A stretch of 64,000 nt of DNA from Proteles cristata cristata (lineage: Eukaryota > Chordata > Mammalia > Carnivora > Hyaenidae), in contig JAESUZ010002710.1 of assembly GCA_017311185.1 (NCBI GenBank), positions 434,001 through 498,000 on the forward strand, in the 5' to 3' direction. The position numbers and the translations under genes were made by a program. Each line of letters opens with the position of its first letter. Positions within the stretch are counted from its first letter, which is position 1. Under the pieces are notes generated by a model, which did not search any database, had not been told where the DNA came from, and was given only the letters and a program-made list of their open reading frames with translations. Below, piece by piece: positions 12,471-24,829 of the stretch.

Positions 12471-12689
12471 TGGGCGCCTGGGTGGCTTAGTCGGTTAACC
12501 GCCCGACTTTTGCTTAGGTCATGATCTAGCGGTTCGTGGGTTCGAGCCCCACGTCGGGCTCTGTGCTGACTGCCAGCTCAGAGCCTGGAGCCTATTTCAG
12601 AGTCTGTATCTCCCTCTCTCTCTGACCCTCCCCTGCTCATGCTCTTTCTCTCTCTTCTAGAAATAAATAAACATATTAAAAAAAAAAAC
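12471..12689 (+). mobile_element. CAN-SINE (cat type), 'GCTTAGGTC' subgroup
   Basis: Head GGGCGCCTGGGTGGCTTAGT, with the diagnostic TTTGCTTAGGTCATGATC and TGCTGACTGCCAGCTCAG, and a TTCTAGAAATAAATAAAC tail. Target duplication AAAACTACAGTGTCC (12456-12470) recurs at 12690-12704, directly before the next SINE. Confidence 0.97.
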
Positions 12690-12704
12690 AAAACTACAGT
12701 GTCC

Positions 12705-12901
12705 TGGGACACCTAGGTGGCTCAGTCAGTTGAGCATCTGACTCTTGAGTTCAGCTCAGATCATGATACCAGGGTGGTGGGATTGAGCCCCACATCAGGC
12801 TCTGCGCTGAGTGTGGAACCTGCTTAAGATTTATTCTCTCTCTCTCTCTCTCTCCCTCTCTGTCTCTCTCTCTCTCTCTCTCTCTTTCAAATTAAAAAAA
12901 A
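12705..12901 (+). mobile_element. CAN-SINE, older subfamily
   Basis: Head TGGGACACCTAGGTGGCTCA with GCATCTGACTCTTGAGTTCA, an older form typical of carnivores generally. Long (CT)n at 12836-12888, then AAATTAAAAAAAAA. The downstream flank TACAGTATCC (about 12903-12912) matches the TACAGTGTCC before both SINEs. The older element therefore used this target first and the younger one reinserted at the same site. Confidence 0.93.
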
Positions 12902-12909
12902 ATACAGTA

Positions 12910-13600
12910 TCCAAAATGGACTGTGTTTTATGATTGGTTAAGAAAAAGATACTAGAAAACAGCAAAAAAATAAATAAATAAATAAGAATAATGATGACGA
13001 TGATAGAAAATACAGCACTTAAACTGAGCCAGGTACTGTGTTTACAGGTGGAGAAGCAGTGGCATAGGAAAAGTGAAATCACCTACCAAAAAGCACTGTG
13101 ACCAGAAAGTGGGACAACTGGCATCTCATCCTGGGTAAGCTGCCTCCAGAGGCTGTGCCCTCGGCCCTAAAACTCTAAGATGTGGATACACACACTCAGG
13201 AGGAGACTTTTCGGCAACTGACATAGGTCCTCTAAAACAGCTACATTTCCAAAAAAAACCACAGGGGTAGAACACAAGACACACACTTGTACGTGCTCCC
13301 ACATGGATGAACTAGGTCAAGGGCCACAGTTTTCCCACCCACTCACCTCCCTCTCAGAACCTCATCTTCTGCGGTACCCCAAAGTCCAACACCACTCACT
13401 ATCCCCTCTGTCCCTGGGTTTCTGAGATCATAATTCAGAGACATGACTCTTCCTAAAAATGCCACTAACTGGTTATTCACCTGGACCATGGCATCCCAGG
13501 ATGGCTTTTGAATCAATGGATGATCCCAACTGAGGCAAGATCCACCTAGAAGAATGGTTACACACTGAGGTGATTTTGGTTTTTCTTTTGTTTTGTTCAC
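12910..13600. other. intergenic, nothing recognised
   Basis: Contains a short (TAAA)n tract at about 12968-12985. No gene or nameable repeat is seen. Confidence 0.35.
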
Positions 13601-14420
13601 TCAACAACACGTCAATATCTTTTCTTTCAAACTGATTTGAAGATACTCTATCATTTTTTAAGGACTGAATATTTTCCTCTGTAGTATGCAAAGGATACTT
13701 TGCCTTTGAAAAGGAAAAAGTATACTTTTTCCTTTGAGCCATACTTCAGTTAATTAATCCCTTAATAAGGGCCATTTAGGAGTTTTTCCATTTTTCCATT
13801 AATCAGAAATCAATGAATATTCTAGTGCATTCCCACACAACTTTCCCCACTCAAACAGTTTCCTTCTCAGGGTAAATTTTTAAAGCAGCATTTCTGGGTC
13901 AAAGGATATGGTATTTTATGTGTTGATACTTGTTGTCAAAGTGCCTTACAGACAGGTTGTACTGATTCATATTTTTCTGAACCCGGCACTTCTCAGCACC
14001 TTGACAATTACCATTACTTTTTGTAACCCAATCTGTTTGCCTTCACCAATAGACACAATATAGTATCTCAATTCTTAACTCCTACTTTTTCATCATCAGC
14101 AAGATTGAACATCTTTTGACATGTTCTGACCACTTTATTTCTCCTTTGTTGTAAACTGCCTATTTCATTTGTTTATGTGAGTTGTTTTTCTTTCTCCTTT
14201 TGTTTTGTGAAGGGCTTGCATATATTGGGCTTAGTAGCCCTACCATTAATGTTGCAAATATCCTTTCCATTTTGTCATCCGGCTTTAGATCTTAATCTGG
14301 TTTTCACAGGGCAAATGCTTTTCAATTTTGTTAAGTAAAACTGACATGTTAGGACCCTATAGAGGGTTTTTCTGATTAAATGATTACATATTTAAATTAA
14401 ATCAGACCCATATGCTTATG
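13600..14420 (-). mobile_element. Decayed old L1 fragment (antisense)
   Basis: The antisense order of the L1 ORF2 C-terminal region and 3' end is visible. CAGCATTTCTGGGTCAAAGG (13886 on) is the complement of the 'tatgacccagcaat' motif. It is followed by a TGTCAAAGTGCCTTACAGAC zone, AAGATTGAACATCTTTTGAC and TTGCAAATATCCTTTCC. Highly diverged, with no open frame. Confidence 0.5.
13710..13735. repeat. 26-bp perfect palindrome
   Basis: The arms AAAGGAAAAAGTA and TACTTTTTCCTTT meet with no spacer, so the 26 bases are their own reverse complement. It sits in the decayed L1 and is probably fortuitous or a small inverted duplication. Confidence 0.9.
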
Positions 14421-14424
14421 AATA

Positions 14425-16635
14425 ACCCACAGACACTGCAACCTTCCCTCTAGAAGCAATGGTCTAAGCTCTGCGGAGAATAACACAGTTGATTAATTGT
14501 CTCTGGTGAGATTGTGCCTCCAGCCTCCATGCTTTTCCCCTTCCCAGTTTCTTCCCCTTGACTTGCAAAGCCCTCCTTGAGGCAGAATGGAAGCCATCTA
14601 CATGATCATCCCCTTCCAAGGCTCCTGTTTACATTCCAAAGCTTAGTTTTAGCACTGGAATGCAGCCCTCTACCCTCGTGCATTTGTTTGAGTAATCCTG
14701 AAGCACCAGCAAGCACCCGGCCTAGGTCTGGCCTGTGTTTAGCAAATCCATTGAAGTATCTCTCTCGTCAATAGAGGGGATGCTCTGTCCCATCCTCAGA
14801 AGAGAAAAAAGACAGAGAGGCAGATGGATCGGCAAGGGGAAAGCCCGTGGCAGGGTCTGCCAGCTCGAGGTCTCGCCCCAGCTTCATTATGACTGTGGTT
14901 GAAATGGACATTGTCATCTGTGAACAGGCCTAGCCTTCTGCCAACAAAGCCCAAGCACTGCCAAGCCTCAAAGGCCTCCAAGTACGCTGTGGCAAGAGCC
15001 TGCTCAGGGATGACTTCACCAGCCCAGGGTAAAGCCAAGAACCAAAATACTTTGTCTTCTGTTGTTTATTTTTAAATCGTGATTGTGTGTTCCCTCTTCT
15101 TTCAGGGACATCAAACATGTAGGAACATTGTGCAGGGACTTCTGGGGGGCCTGGTCGTTGGCAAGAGCACAGAGGAGATGTCAGGCAGGTGCTGGGAACA
15201 GTGTATCCGTGGCAGATGTTCAAAGGGCTGACCACACTTGGCTAGACTTGCTGTCCAATAAGTGTGTCTAGTCCCAAGGCTGTGGTCATCTGGGAATAGT
15301 CACGGGGCACATGGATCCCCAACCCCAAGGATACTACTTCCCCTGATGCGTCCTCCACAGGAAGCTGCTTATCTTCAAGTTCAAGAGGTGGAGTTCACAT
15401 CTTTGTTGATCTCAGGCTCTTCCAGAGCAATACTTCTTCACTCTGTTTTGTGTAAATCTCAGCTCTTTGGAGGCTCATACCTTCAGGCAATCTATTCACT
15501 ACTACTCCCTCTCATGCTCGTTCATCAAAAACTTCAGTGTCAGGCAGATGATTACGCCCAACCAAAGTCCCTAAGTGACCTCAACATCTTCCAGATGAGC
15601 AGTCTAGCACCTGTGGGCTTAGGGGAGGCTCCCTAGGGGAATGAATGCTGGGGAGGCAAAGACAGCAAAGTCTACTACAGATGACTTTCCAGTGTGATCC
15701 CAGCACTGGCTCTGCCGTGGTCACGGCAGAAGGAAGGGGGGGCCCCTTGATTCACCTGAGAAATGCATTTTTAGATGTTTTGAACCCCCTAGAGTCAAAG
15801 ATCTACAACAATGGATGTACTGGATGCCGGCTTTCTCCTAAATCACAGGTAACTGCTTTCCCAGCTGTCATTCATTCTTTCCCAGTTGGTAAACCGTTTT
15901 GGACCAGTTACAGAAGCTGTTGGAATGGTTTTAGGAAGTGCCTGATCCTGTCTTCACATAAAACACATGGCAAGTTCATTTACATCACTGGTGCAAGCCT
16001 CTGCTGAATTAAACATTCCACCTTCTAATTTGTTCAAAACTTCTAAGGACATTCATTTTCTTAGCCCATTTCAGTTCATGTCTACTACCAGCAGTGGCTT
16101 TTGGCATTCTTTAGCAGTCTTTAGTTTTCACACAGAAACCAAATTGTAATCATTTCATAAGAAGTGTCTTACACCTTATACCTGACACAGTGTCCACGAT
16201 GAGGAACAGAGGACATGAGCGGCCCTGAGCTGCCTGTTGGGTGCTAAAGGTCTACTGTAGAGACATCTGTGGGCTTTGCCACCTGGCATCTACTTACCCT
16301 TCTGCTGACAATTATCCTCTCACCAACTGTTTGATGGTGAGTCTTGGTGGACTTCACTCCATAATCAGGACTGAAGCCTATAATCTAAGCTTAAGCCAAC
16401 CAGATCATCACATCACAGTAATATGGAAGCAGATACAAGACCCAGTCTGACCAGTGAGAGGCAAGAAAAAGTCGACTGAAGTTTCTAGGAAAGAGACTGC
16501 TGCTATTATTTCCTGCTGGCGTTGAATCTGAGGAAATGTAAGCTTGGGAGCTAAGGCAGCCACTTAGTAACCTGAGGGAGGGATTCCACTTGCAGATGGA
16601 ATCAGCCCAAAGGAAATAGAGTTGAGAGAGATGGA
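14425..16635. other. intergenic unique sequence
   Basis: No nameable repeat and no supported gene. Frames of 60-124 codons occur on both strands (for example 15262-15636 and 15645-16007) but show no domain, signal peptide or consistent splice context. Confidence 0.35.
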
Positions 16636-16640
16636 GAAAA

Positions 16641-16670
<30 letters not shown>
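16641..16670 (+). repeat. (GA)n microsatellite
   Basis: Mostly uninterrupted GA run. It produces the Ser/Leu-repeat part of a 170-codon antisense frame at 16391-16903, which I regard as spurious. Confidence 0.95.
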
Positions 16671-16671
<1 letters not shown>

Positions 16672-16988
16672 TGCTGAATCCTGGTGATGTTGACTGAGTA
16701 AGGTCCTGCCTAAAGCCAAGCCTGAAACCAGCCCAAACTCTGCCCTTTTCAGAGAAGAGAATTGATAAGGTCTCTTTTTGCTTTAGGTAGTGTGGGCTGG
16801 GATTTCTGCCCCTGAAAAGCAAGAGCCCCAGTGGATACAACCCTGTGTTCAGTTCCATCTCAGGCCTCACCAGCCAATGAGAGACACCTGGTGACATCGA
16901 CACCAGACTAGCGGCTCTTAGCTTCCACCTCTACTTCTACCTACAGGAATTCAGCACCACCACTCCCAGGCTCCCTCAGTTATTTCTT

Positions 16989-17001
16989 TTTTTAAGTTTA
17001 T

Positions 17002-17035
<34 letters not shown>

Positions 17036-17191
17036 CATGGAGGGCCAGAGAGAAGAAGAGAGAGAATCCCAAGCAGCTCTGCACTGTCAGCACAAAGCCT
17101 GATGCAGGGCTCAAACTCACAAACTGTGAGATCATGACCTGGGCAGAAACCAAGAGTCATACATTTAACCAACTGAGCCACTCAGGTGCCC
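16989..17191 (-). mobile_element. CAN-SINE (cat type), antisense
   Basis: Antisense tail (TTTTTAAGTTTATTTT), (GA)n at about 17005-17033, CTGTCAGCACAAAGCCTGAT body, and head CTGAGCCACTCAGGTGCCCC. Perfect 18-bp target duplication CTCCCTCAGTTATTTCTT at 16971-16988 and 17192-17209. Confidence 0.98.
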
Positions 17192-17209
17192 CTCCCTCAG
17201 TTATTTCTT

Positions 17210-17663
17210 GGTGGGACTTCACACACGGGCATCTCACATGCATTCTGCAACAGTTCTGGTCATGTTCTTTGAAACCACACTCTTGTTAAATGACCGCGGC
17301 CAGAAGGGTGGGATAAATCCACTGATCCTGTTATGATCATCAGCAGAAGTGGGAGGACAGGAAGTATGTTGGTGGTCTCCAGAAAGACCACTCAATTAAC
17401 ATGGAAGAGAGTCCATGCCATAAAGAAGAGAGAACCATTATTGGAAAAATAGGGAACTAAGAGCCACATAGGCAAAACAAAGGGCCCCACCATGGGCAAG
17501 GAGGGCCTTTACCACCAACTAATGAGGAAAGGAAGACCCAGGAAAGGGAAGAGATGTGCCCAGTCATTGGGGGAGGAAGCTGCACAACTTAAACCCAAGC
17601 CCCAGTGTTCAGGATGCTTCCCCTGCTCACCCATTCCCTTTGTTGCTGAGCTGAGAATAATTT
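17210..17663. other. intergenic, nothing recognised
   Basis: Unique sequence between two SINEs. No gene is seen. Confidence 0.35.
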
Positions 17664-17680
17664 AGAAAGAACCGGGAATG

Positions 17681-17910
17681 GGGCGCCTGGGTGGCTTAGT
17701 GGGTTAAGCGTCCGACTTTCACTTAGGTCATGATCTCGCGGTTCGTGGGTTCGAGCCCCGCGTCGGGCTCTGTGCTGACTGCCAGCTCAGAGCCTGGAGC
17801 CTATTTTCAGAGTCTGTGTCTCCCTCTCTCTCTGACCCTCCCCTGCTCACGCTGTCTCTCTCTCTCCTAGAAATAAAAAAAAAAAAAAAAACACGTTTAA
17901 AAAAAAAAAA
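17681..17910 (+). mobile_element. CAN-SINE (cat type), 'GCTTAGGTC' subgroup
   Basis: Full-length with intact tRNA boxes, TTCACTTAGGTCATGATCTC, TGCTGACTGCCAGCTCAG and CTCCTAGAAATAAA followed by a double A-tail. Perfect 17-bp target duplication AGAAAGAACCGGGAATG at 17664-17680 and 17911-17927 indicates a recent insertion. Confidence 0.98.
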
Positions 17911-17927
17911 AGAAAGAACCGGGAATG

Positions 17928-20340
17928 TTCACAAACTCCCATACCAGTGCTTTCTAATCCACTATCAAGTTAGAACACATTCCTTAACAGTGGAACAAAG
18001 GCCTGATCTATTTAACAACCCAATGGACCCACCAAACATGAGCACCAGGCTCCTGGGCTCTCCTTGATGTAAACTGTCATAGAACAGGGTCCTGGACCAC
18101 CACAGCCTTCCTCCCCTAGGAAACGGCCATTTTGTGGAGTTACATGTAATCTTTTTCCAGGACTGATCCAAATACTTCCTGATTCACCCCCAGCTCAGCC
18201 ATCACCTGTGACACTAAGATCCTGCAATGCCCTTACATCTTGAGCAAATTCCCTTGGCCATTTAGACCTCCTCTCTCCCACCATCCCAGAATTCCCTCTC
18301 CCATTTCTATGACCTAAGGGCTTTCCTCTCCCTTCTTTCTCTATGGCTTTTCTTTTTCAAACCAAACTCCAACACAACCTTCAAACCTCAGGATCCTCAA
18401 CTGAAAGAAGCTTAACTTCAAAGCAGGAAACCTGAGGGTAGGAGCCAATCGTGGGTCTGCTTCCCTTGACACTGTAGGCCAATTCCTCCTCTTTGGAGCT
18501 TTAGTTCCCTTCCCAATGCCATAGCACCCAAATCCCAGGATTTCCTACATCGTCTGATCCACTATTAGCACAAAAGATGCCATCTCTTCCCACCCACCCC
18601 CAATTACTCCAAGCCTCATGACATCAAATTCTCCAGCACTTAAACAAGAGATGCATTCTGCTCCCAGGCTAGACCTGAATGATGGGAAGCGATGTTCTTG
18701 GCCCCAGAGACATGAGAATTTGGGGCTGTTTCTGTTTTAAAAATAAACTGTATGACTTTCAGATTTGAGGGTTGAAGTGCAAAGAGAAAGGGGATATAAG
18801 AGAAGCTTCAGGGCTGATTGCCAAAAATGTTTCCCACCCACCAATTTCTTTAACAAGGAGCATCTCAAGGGGGAGCCGACCACATGGTCTTGATTTATTG
18901 CAACTTCACTCATCAGGCTGGTATCCTTTCAGGCGTATTGGATGGCCAACAGGCAAAAGCCTTTACAAAGCCCCTTCCCCTCCAACTGGGGCTGGCCAAT
19001 GGCCAGGAGAGAGGCCTGAAGGAGTTCTGTGCAGCCTCCCAGGAAGGTGCTCCTGCTGGGTGACCTTCCCTCACTGAGCCAAAAAGTTCCACAGAGGATC
19101 ACACATGACAGAGATGTGGTGACTAATGTCACATGGAGTCAAAGTCTGAATGGAAGCCTTGGGACTGGGCTCAAGTAAGATGGACACATGTGTGTCATTG
19201 GGTACAGATAACAACATGGACAACACCACATACAAGCAGTCCCCACAGATGTCACCTCACGCACACATGTCCCTGTGAGCTCAGTCTCTGCCTATAGCTG
19301 GGACACCTCTGATTTCCCAGCTATCTGAGAATGGGATGTTGGACCAGCTCATGGACTCTTGCTATACACATACACTCCTGAGAAGCCCATGAAAAATCAT
19401 GACTTATCACGAAAAGTCATGTTAATTATGCCAAGAGTTAATGGCCCTCTTCCCACTCGCAAATTCAGGTGCAGAGTTAAAGCAAGTCATCTGTTCCCCA
19501 TAATGACAGCTGCCTATAGGAGAGGGTCTATGTTCACTGATCCCATGTTCCATGATGGAATTTTGCAGTTGGCACCTATATCCCAGGTACATGTCTGCAA
19601 CCACAAACATGTGCCCATTAAGCACCAAAGCCCTTAGACACACAGAGGAATAAATGTCCACAAACTCCCTCTAGAGGTAGCTACTAGGGGTCATGAGAGA
19701 AACTCCCAGGAAGCAAAAGGAGGGGGTAGGGCCAAAAGGTTCCTATGGTCTCCTCTCTCAACTGGTGGCTTTTTTCCAAACATATCCTGAAGCCAGCAAA
19801 GGCATAAACCCAGCCAGAGTCTAGCACCAAGATGCATCTCCCCACCAGAGGATCCTCACGAGGATATTCTTTATTGGGAGTCAATCAGGGGCCATGCTTC
19901 CTGGCTTCTGAGCTGAGCCCTGTCTGAGTGTAGCTTCCCTCCCAGACAGAAGTGCCTACACCCAAGACACCCCGCCTTCACACACTTCCACCTACAAGCT
20001 GCACATCCGCTCATGAGCTCTTCCCTGATGCTCCTCTGGAAGAAAGACTCCCGGAGCTCAGTGTATAGTCAACACTACCAGCACAGGAGACCCACTGTGG
20101 GCACAGAGGATGAGCCAGCTCAGGTGTTCTTGAACTCAGGGAGAGGCACACAGTGCCAACAGGGATGCTGAAGATCATTTTATGATTGGGAAACACACCA
20201 ATGGTGACAGAGGAAAGAAGCAAACCCAGCAACTGGCTGTTCTTCAGACCAGAAAGTTCTAGAACAGGCTGCTGTCCACTCAGAAAGGGCCTGCTCCTTC
20301 GCAAAATACCTGCTGGCTACACCCACTTTCAGGAAATCTC
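17928..20340. other. intergenic unique sequence
   Basis: Nothing clearly nameable. A weak MIR-like trace lies at about 18420-18515. Open frames up to about 101 codons show no recognised domain. Confidence 0.35.
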
Positions 20341-20384
20341 CAGAGTAAGATTCGCAAATGATGGCTCTGCAAGGAAATACAATC

Positions 20385-20470
20385 CAACTCCTCATTTTCT
20401 AAATAGGAAACTAAGGCCCAGAGAGAAGGCAGGTCTGTCCAGAGTGCAGAGCTGGACCAGGAAGCCAGGC
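20385..20470 (-). repeat. MIR SINE relic (antisense)
   Basis: The antisense MIR order is CTCATTTTCTAAATAGGAAA, CTAAGGCCCAGAGAGAAGG, then AGAGCTGGACCAGGAAGCCA. Confidence 0.65.
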
Positions 20471-20477
20471 TAGGACA

Positions 20478-20665
20478 GCAACCGAGAACACAGGCTTTGG
20501 AGACAGGTGGTCCTAAGTTCAACCTAAACTCCACTGTGGCCAAGGGTCAACACCAACTTCTCTAGTGAAATAAAAACACCACTGGCCCATGGAGTTAGGT
20601 GAGAGTTAAATGGGACTCTACATAGAAGAATCCAGCACACCACAGGAACTTAATAAATACTGAGC
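20478..20665 (+). repeat. MIR SINE relic (sense)
   Basis: Sense MIR order: CAGGCTTTGGAGACAGGTGG, CTAAGTTCAACC, a degenerate middle, GGAGTTAGGTGAGAGTTAAA, and CTTAATAAATACTGAGC at the end. It lies next to an antisense MIR. Confidence 0.65.
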
Positions 20666-20767
20666 TCTACTTCTTTCTGCTCCTACCTTCTTCTGGCAAT
20701 CTGAGCAAAGCCTTAGCTGCTTCCCAACATCTGACTAGATGATGCTTTTGAAAATATGGCCCAAACT

Positions 20768-21000
20768 GGGGCGCCTGGGTGGCTTAGTCGGTTGAGCGTC
20801 CGACTTTCGCTTAGGTCATGATCTCGCGGTTCGTGGGTTCGGGCCCCGCGTCGGGCTCTGTGCTGACTGCCAGCTCAGAGCCTGGAGCCTGTTTCAGTCT
20901 GTGACTCCCTCTCTCTCTGACCCTCCCCTGCTCACACTGTGTGTCTCTCTCTCTCCTAGAAATGAATAAAAAACCTTAAAAAAAAATTTAAAAAAAAAAA
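20768..21000 (+). mobile_element. CAN-SINE (cat type), 'GCTTAGGTC' subgroup
   Basis: Nearly intact tRNA-derived head, TTCGCTTAGGTCATGATCTC, TGCTGACTGCCAGCTCAG, a short CCTGTTTCAGTCTGTGACTC variant shared with the copy at 26601, and a CTCCTAGAAATGAATAAA tail. Target duplication GAAAATATGG(C/A)CCAAAC at 20750-20767 and 21001-21018. Confidence 0.98.
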
Positions 21001-21018
21001 GAAAATATGGACCAAACC

Positions 21019-23100
21019 AAAAAGGCCACCCCAGTGGATGAGAACATGTCAGCCCCTACCAACACCAGAACCAGGTAGACTCCAAGATTCTCAAAGCTGC
21101 TGGATAAGCCACTCCTTCTGGTTAGAGCCCTATGTCTGCTGCACCCTTCCCCTGAGGCTCCAATCCTGTCATAACAGCAGTACCAGGACAGGAGACCCCT
21201 CCTCGTTTGGTGGCCTTGGTAGCCCTTCCTCAGAAAAGGAGGAGAGCCTCCCAATTCACAGCATCATGCAGTTGTAGAACAGCTGAGGGGCTGGGCAGGG
21301 TCCTTGCTGCATGCAGATCATTAAGGGCTTTCCTGGGTCACAGGGAGCACAATGCAGGCTTCAGGGCCCCAGAAAGCAGAGCCAGGATCAAGGGACAGCT
21401 ACAAGTTATTGGGACGTTTCAGGAGTGTCATGCCTCTTCTATCTATACCACGTTTTGGGTCATAAGATGCGTCCAGATCTATCTTCTCAGTGCAGAGTGT
21501 AATGGGCCATGTCAAAAGGTGGTGACTCCCAAGCTGGATCCTGGTACTGGAGGACCACCTGCCAAAGATCGTGCCAGGAGTTTCTCTAGCAGGCAAGGGA
21601 GGAAGAAGGTGCCTCTGAGGGCCTTTCCAGACCCAGGTGTTTTCAAGACCATTACGGGATTATTACTCAGCTCCATTAAGTTTCAGGGCACTGATGGACA
21701 GCCCCAAACATCACAGAGTAAGAAGCTCTTTGCTTTTATGACATTCAGAAAGAAAACCTCCTTGGCCAGGTATGTCCTAGACTTAGCTAAAACTCCTCAC
21801 TCAGGAAAAGCAAGCTAAAATGCCAGGCCTCCCTCCTCAATCCAGAAATTGAAAACTCGCTTGCAACATGAGCCTAGCAAAGCAAGATCACTGCACTGAC
21901 CCCGTGAGGGAAGTAGGCCACCTGATGGGGGAGGGGGGGTGTAGGACCCTGTGATTGGCGCCTGTGGTGAAGCGTTCCAGGCTGAGCCTCCTAGGACACA
22001 CACATCTCTGTCTGCTCAGTCTCCACACCATTAACAAGTGGAGATCTCCCTCAGCTGGTCCTCACCAGGCTAATTGGACAAGAGGGAGGCAGCTTTCCTG
22101 AGACAAAGAAAGTCACTTTGTCCAGGAACTTGCCGAAGCCAAAGTGGGCCGTCTTTCTTCTCCGGATTCTAAGACCTCCGTGCCGGGAGTGGTGAGGTGA
22201 GAAAGCACACCGGGAGCCACTCGAGGACAAGCCCGCCATTGTGCAAATGATCACAATCTCAACATTTTCTTCCATGTGTTGACGTCTGCTTTCCTATTTT
22301 CCCCCACTACACTTCCATTTACTCCACAAATCTTTATTAATCATCTACTATGAACTAAGCAGATGGTCCTTACGCAACTAGAATTTGAAGAGAACAGCTG
22401 CGCTCCCCTGAACTCCCAGCTGCCTGTACTCCCCACTGCACCTCACCCCCTGGTCTACTGCCATGGGGGAGTTAACAGCCCTTTCCAGAGGAGAGGGGAC
22501 ACCTCCAAATGTTCCATCCTGAGAGTCTCAAGGCCTGGGGACCAGGTCAGTAGAGGAGTGACCAAAAGAGGGTGGGCTACCCCAACCCCCCACCCCCCTC
22601 CAGGGCCCGAACAAACCTGCCTGGCTGACAAGGAAAGGCCCAGGGAATGGAGGTGGTCCAGTGGTCAACACATAGTGCTTCAAGCCACAGAGGAGAAAGA
22701 GGAAACCCTCATGGGGACACTGACCCCATCTTCTCTGCCTTAATTCTTGGGTCTTATGGGAGCTCAGGAGCCCTTTTGGTTTTATTTTGCTTTGCTGAGG
22801 GAGGGATGATGTAAAAATCTGAATGCTGGATATCACCATGTCCTCACAGATGCCCCACCCTGGTGGTGTTCAGACTATGCCGACGGAGTCCTTCAGGGTA
22901 CAGAGTCCTTTGCAGGATGCCAGGGGAGTGGACCGTAGGTGCGAGGTAGAACCAGGGGCATGGGAGGCATTGTCCCTGCCCCACTGTCTCAAAGGAGCAA
23001 TTCAGAGGTTGAGATTATCTATTCTATATATGGAGCTTTTTGTTTCAAGAACGGCCCCCACAGAGCTTTAGAAAAAGATGTTTTGTTTTGGATGTCTCCT
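21019..23100. other. intergenic unique sequence
   Basis: No supported gene. The frame at 21207-21818 (203 codons, +) is the longest here but shows no recognisable motif. An L2-like 'caaatctttattaatcatctactatg' type trace occurs at about 22320-22355. Confidence 0.35.
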
Positions 23101-23104
23101 GCTT

Positions 23105-23215
23105 TTTAAAAGACAAAATAAAACCAGGGCCCAGAGAAAGAAGGGAATTGGCAAAGGTCTCAGAATGGGTTGCGGGGATCTCCTGACTGTCTGGCCAGAG
23201 TTCCAATTCACCCAA
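23105..23215 (-). repeat. MIR-like relic (antisense)
   Basis: CCAGGGCCCAGAGAAAGAAG, GGGAATTGGCAAAGGTCTCA and a GGCCAGAGTTCCAATTC segment follow the antisense MIR order. Diverged. Confidence 0.5.
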
Positions 23216-23629
23216 GCTTCAGGACCACTTGAGTGTAAAAGTGTGGCACAGTGATACTAAAAGTGAGGTAAGGGGCAATTTATTCCCTAATTGGGAACCA
23301 TAAGAAATACGAATAGATGGGCTCTTTTCCTTACATGGAAACCACACACAATCCAGGCTTGGCCAGGGTGCCTGGGCCTGGGCGGGTGCCTGTGCTAGAT
23401 TGTTCCCAGGACAGACTGATGGCCCCCATGTCCTGAAGCCAGGTTTCAGGGCCTACTTCAAGGTCCTGCAAATGCTTCACTTTCCAGGGCGCATCAGTGG
23501 ATGTGAGCATTGAGTTGCTCCCAAGGGGAGTTACCTGGCTCAGGTATAGAATCCATCAAGGCCCCAGGCAGAAGGCCCCAAGCAGGGCCCCAGCGGGGCC
23601 TGAGTCAGTGTAGGGAGACATGGTGTCAG

Positions 23630-23950
23630 CGTCTAGCTAATGCTCAAATAGATCATGAATAATTTGCTGGAAGCAGCTGAAGGCCATACACATTCTACAG
23701 CCATCAAATGTGGACTGTACGTCGTTCTTAAACTTATTTCATTTTCCCTTTTGCCAAAAAAGGAGGGAGGGGGAAGACACAAGTTCTGGGCCATGAAAAC
23801 AACCCTGCTTCCTCTGCGCTACAGCCCTGTGTTTCTCTGGGCCTGGGCTTTTATTGGTGTTTTGTCTGTGACAGGCTTTGGCCACATAAATGTGAATGAA
23901 ATGAGGTAACTCATAATTAAATCTTCTGGCTACATTGCGGCTGGTGGCTA
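23630..23950. other. candidate conserved non-coding segment
   Basis: Unique, non-repetitive and rich in homeobox-type ATTA/TAAT cores (ATCATGAATAATTTGCTGG; CATAATTAAATC near 23912). There is no coding signature. Conservation cannot be measured here; this is only a pattern-based suspicion. Confidence 0.25.
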
Positions 23951-24825
23951 ATGCCTCTCACTGTCAGTGGAAATGATGGAAACAGGCAAGCAAGCAGGCA
24001 CCGCAATCAAGTGACTGTGGGGCTGGGAGCTAGCACACTCAACAGGCCAGGGGCTTCAGACCACTGTTCTGGGATGGAGAGACGTGGAGGAAACGAGGCA
24101 GAGTCCACATTGGCCGTAGCTACAGGATTTGCTTCATGAGTGCCACGGTGTCGGGCACTCGGGTCTCCGGAGCCACAGTGGGGCCCCCATTCTGAGTCTA
24201 GCACAGAGGGAACTGACTACCTGAGGACCTCCCGTCCCTAAGTGGACAACACAGCCCTGGGCAAGGACAAATGGCAAAAAGGAGATCACAGCGCACTCCT
24301 CTGTAGCCTGTTCTTCCCCATCTCTGCAGCAGCAAAGGAAGAGAGACAAGGGGAAGAGCACAGGACTGATGGGAACATAAATAATGACTAAGATTAGACA
24401 TTCCAGCAGCCAGGGGCTGAGAACTAAACCAAATTTGATTTAGAAACATAAATGTGAATGTGACATTTCTTACACCCAAATGACATGGATCGAATTCATA
24501 CTGGTTACACTTGTTTTTAAGTTTATCAGAATTAAAGTTTGCCAGCAGTCCATACCCACAGTTACTAAGCACCCACTTTGTATCAGCTTCTCTACCGTGA
24601 CTTTGTTCAACACCAGAAGATACCCTATACACCCAAGGAAGGCCTGGCTCACTGACATTCCAGACCCCACAGTAGGCAATGGGTAATGTCTTTCTGCCAC
24701 AAGGGATATTTAGAGCCTGGCTGAGGGCTTTACATTTAATAATCCATAAGTAAACATTGAAAATACTCTCAGGTAAAGACTAAACACAATTCTCTCTAGA
24801 TGAAGAGATATGGGCACAGTATTTT
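23950..24825. other. intergenic unique sequence
   Basis: Frames up to 144 codons occur antisense (24198-24632) with no recognised domain. No nameable repeat. Confidence 0.35.
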
Positions 24826-24829
24826 TCTT

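Noticed and set aside
16391..16903. 170-codon antisense frame
   Set aside because: Its centre is a translated (GA)n microsatellite (Ser/Leu run). The rest has no recognisable motif.
21207..21818. 203-codon sense frame
   Set aside because: No recognised domain, no splice context and overlapping frames. Could not be supported as a gene.
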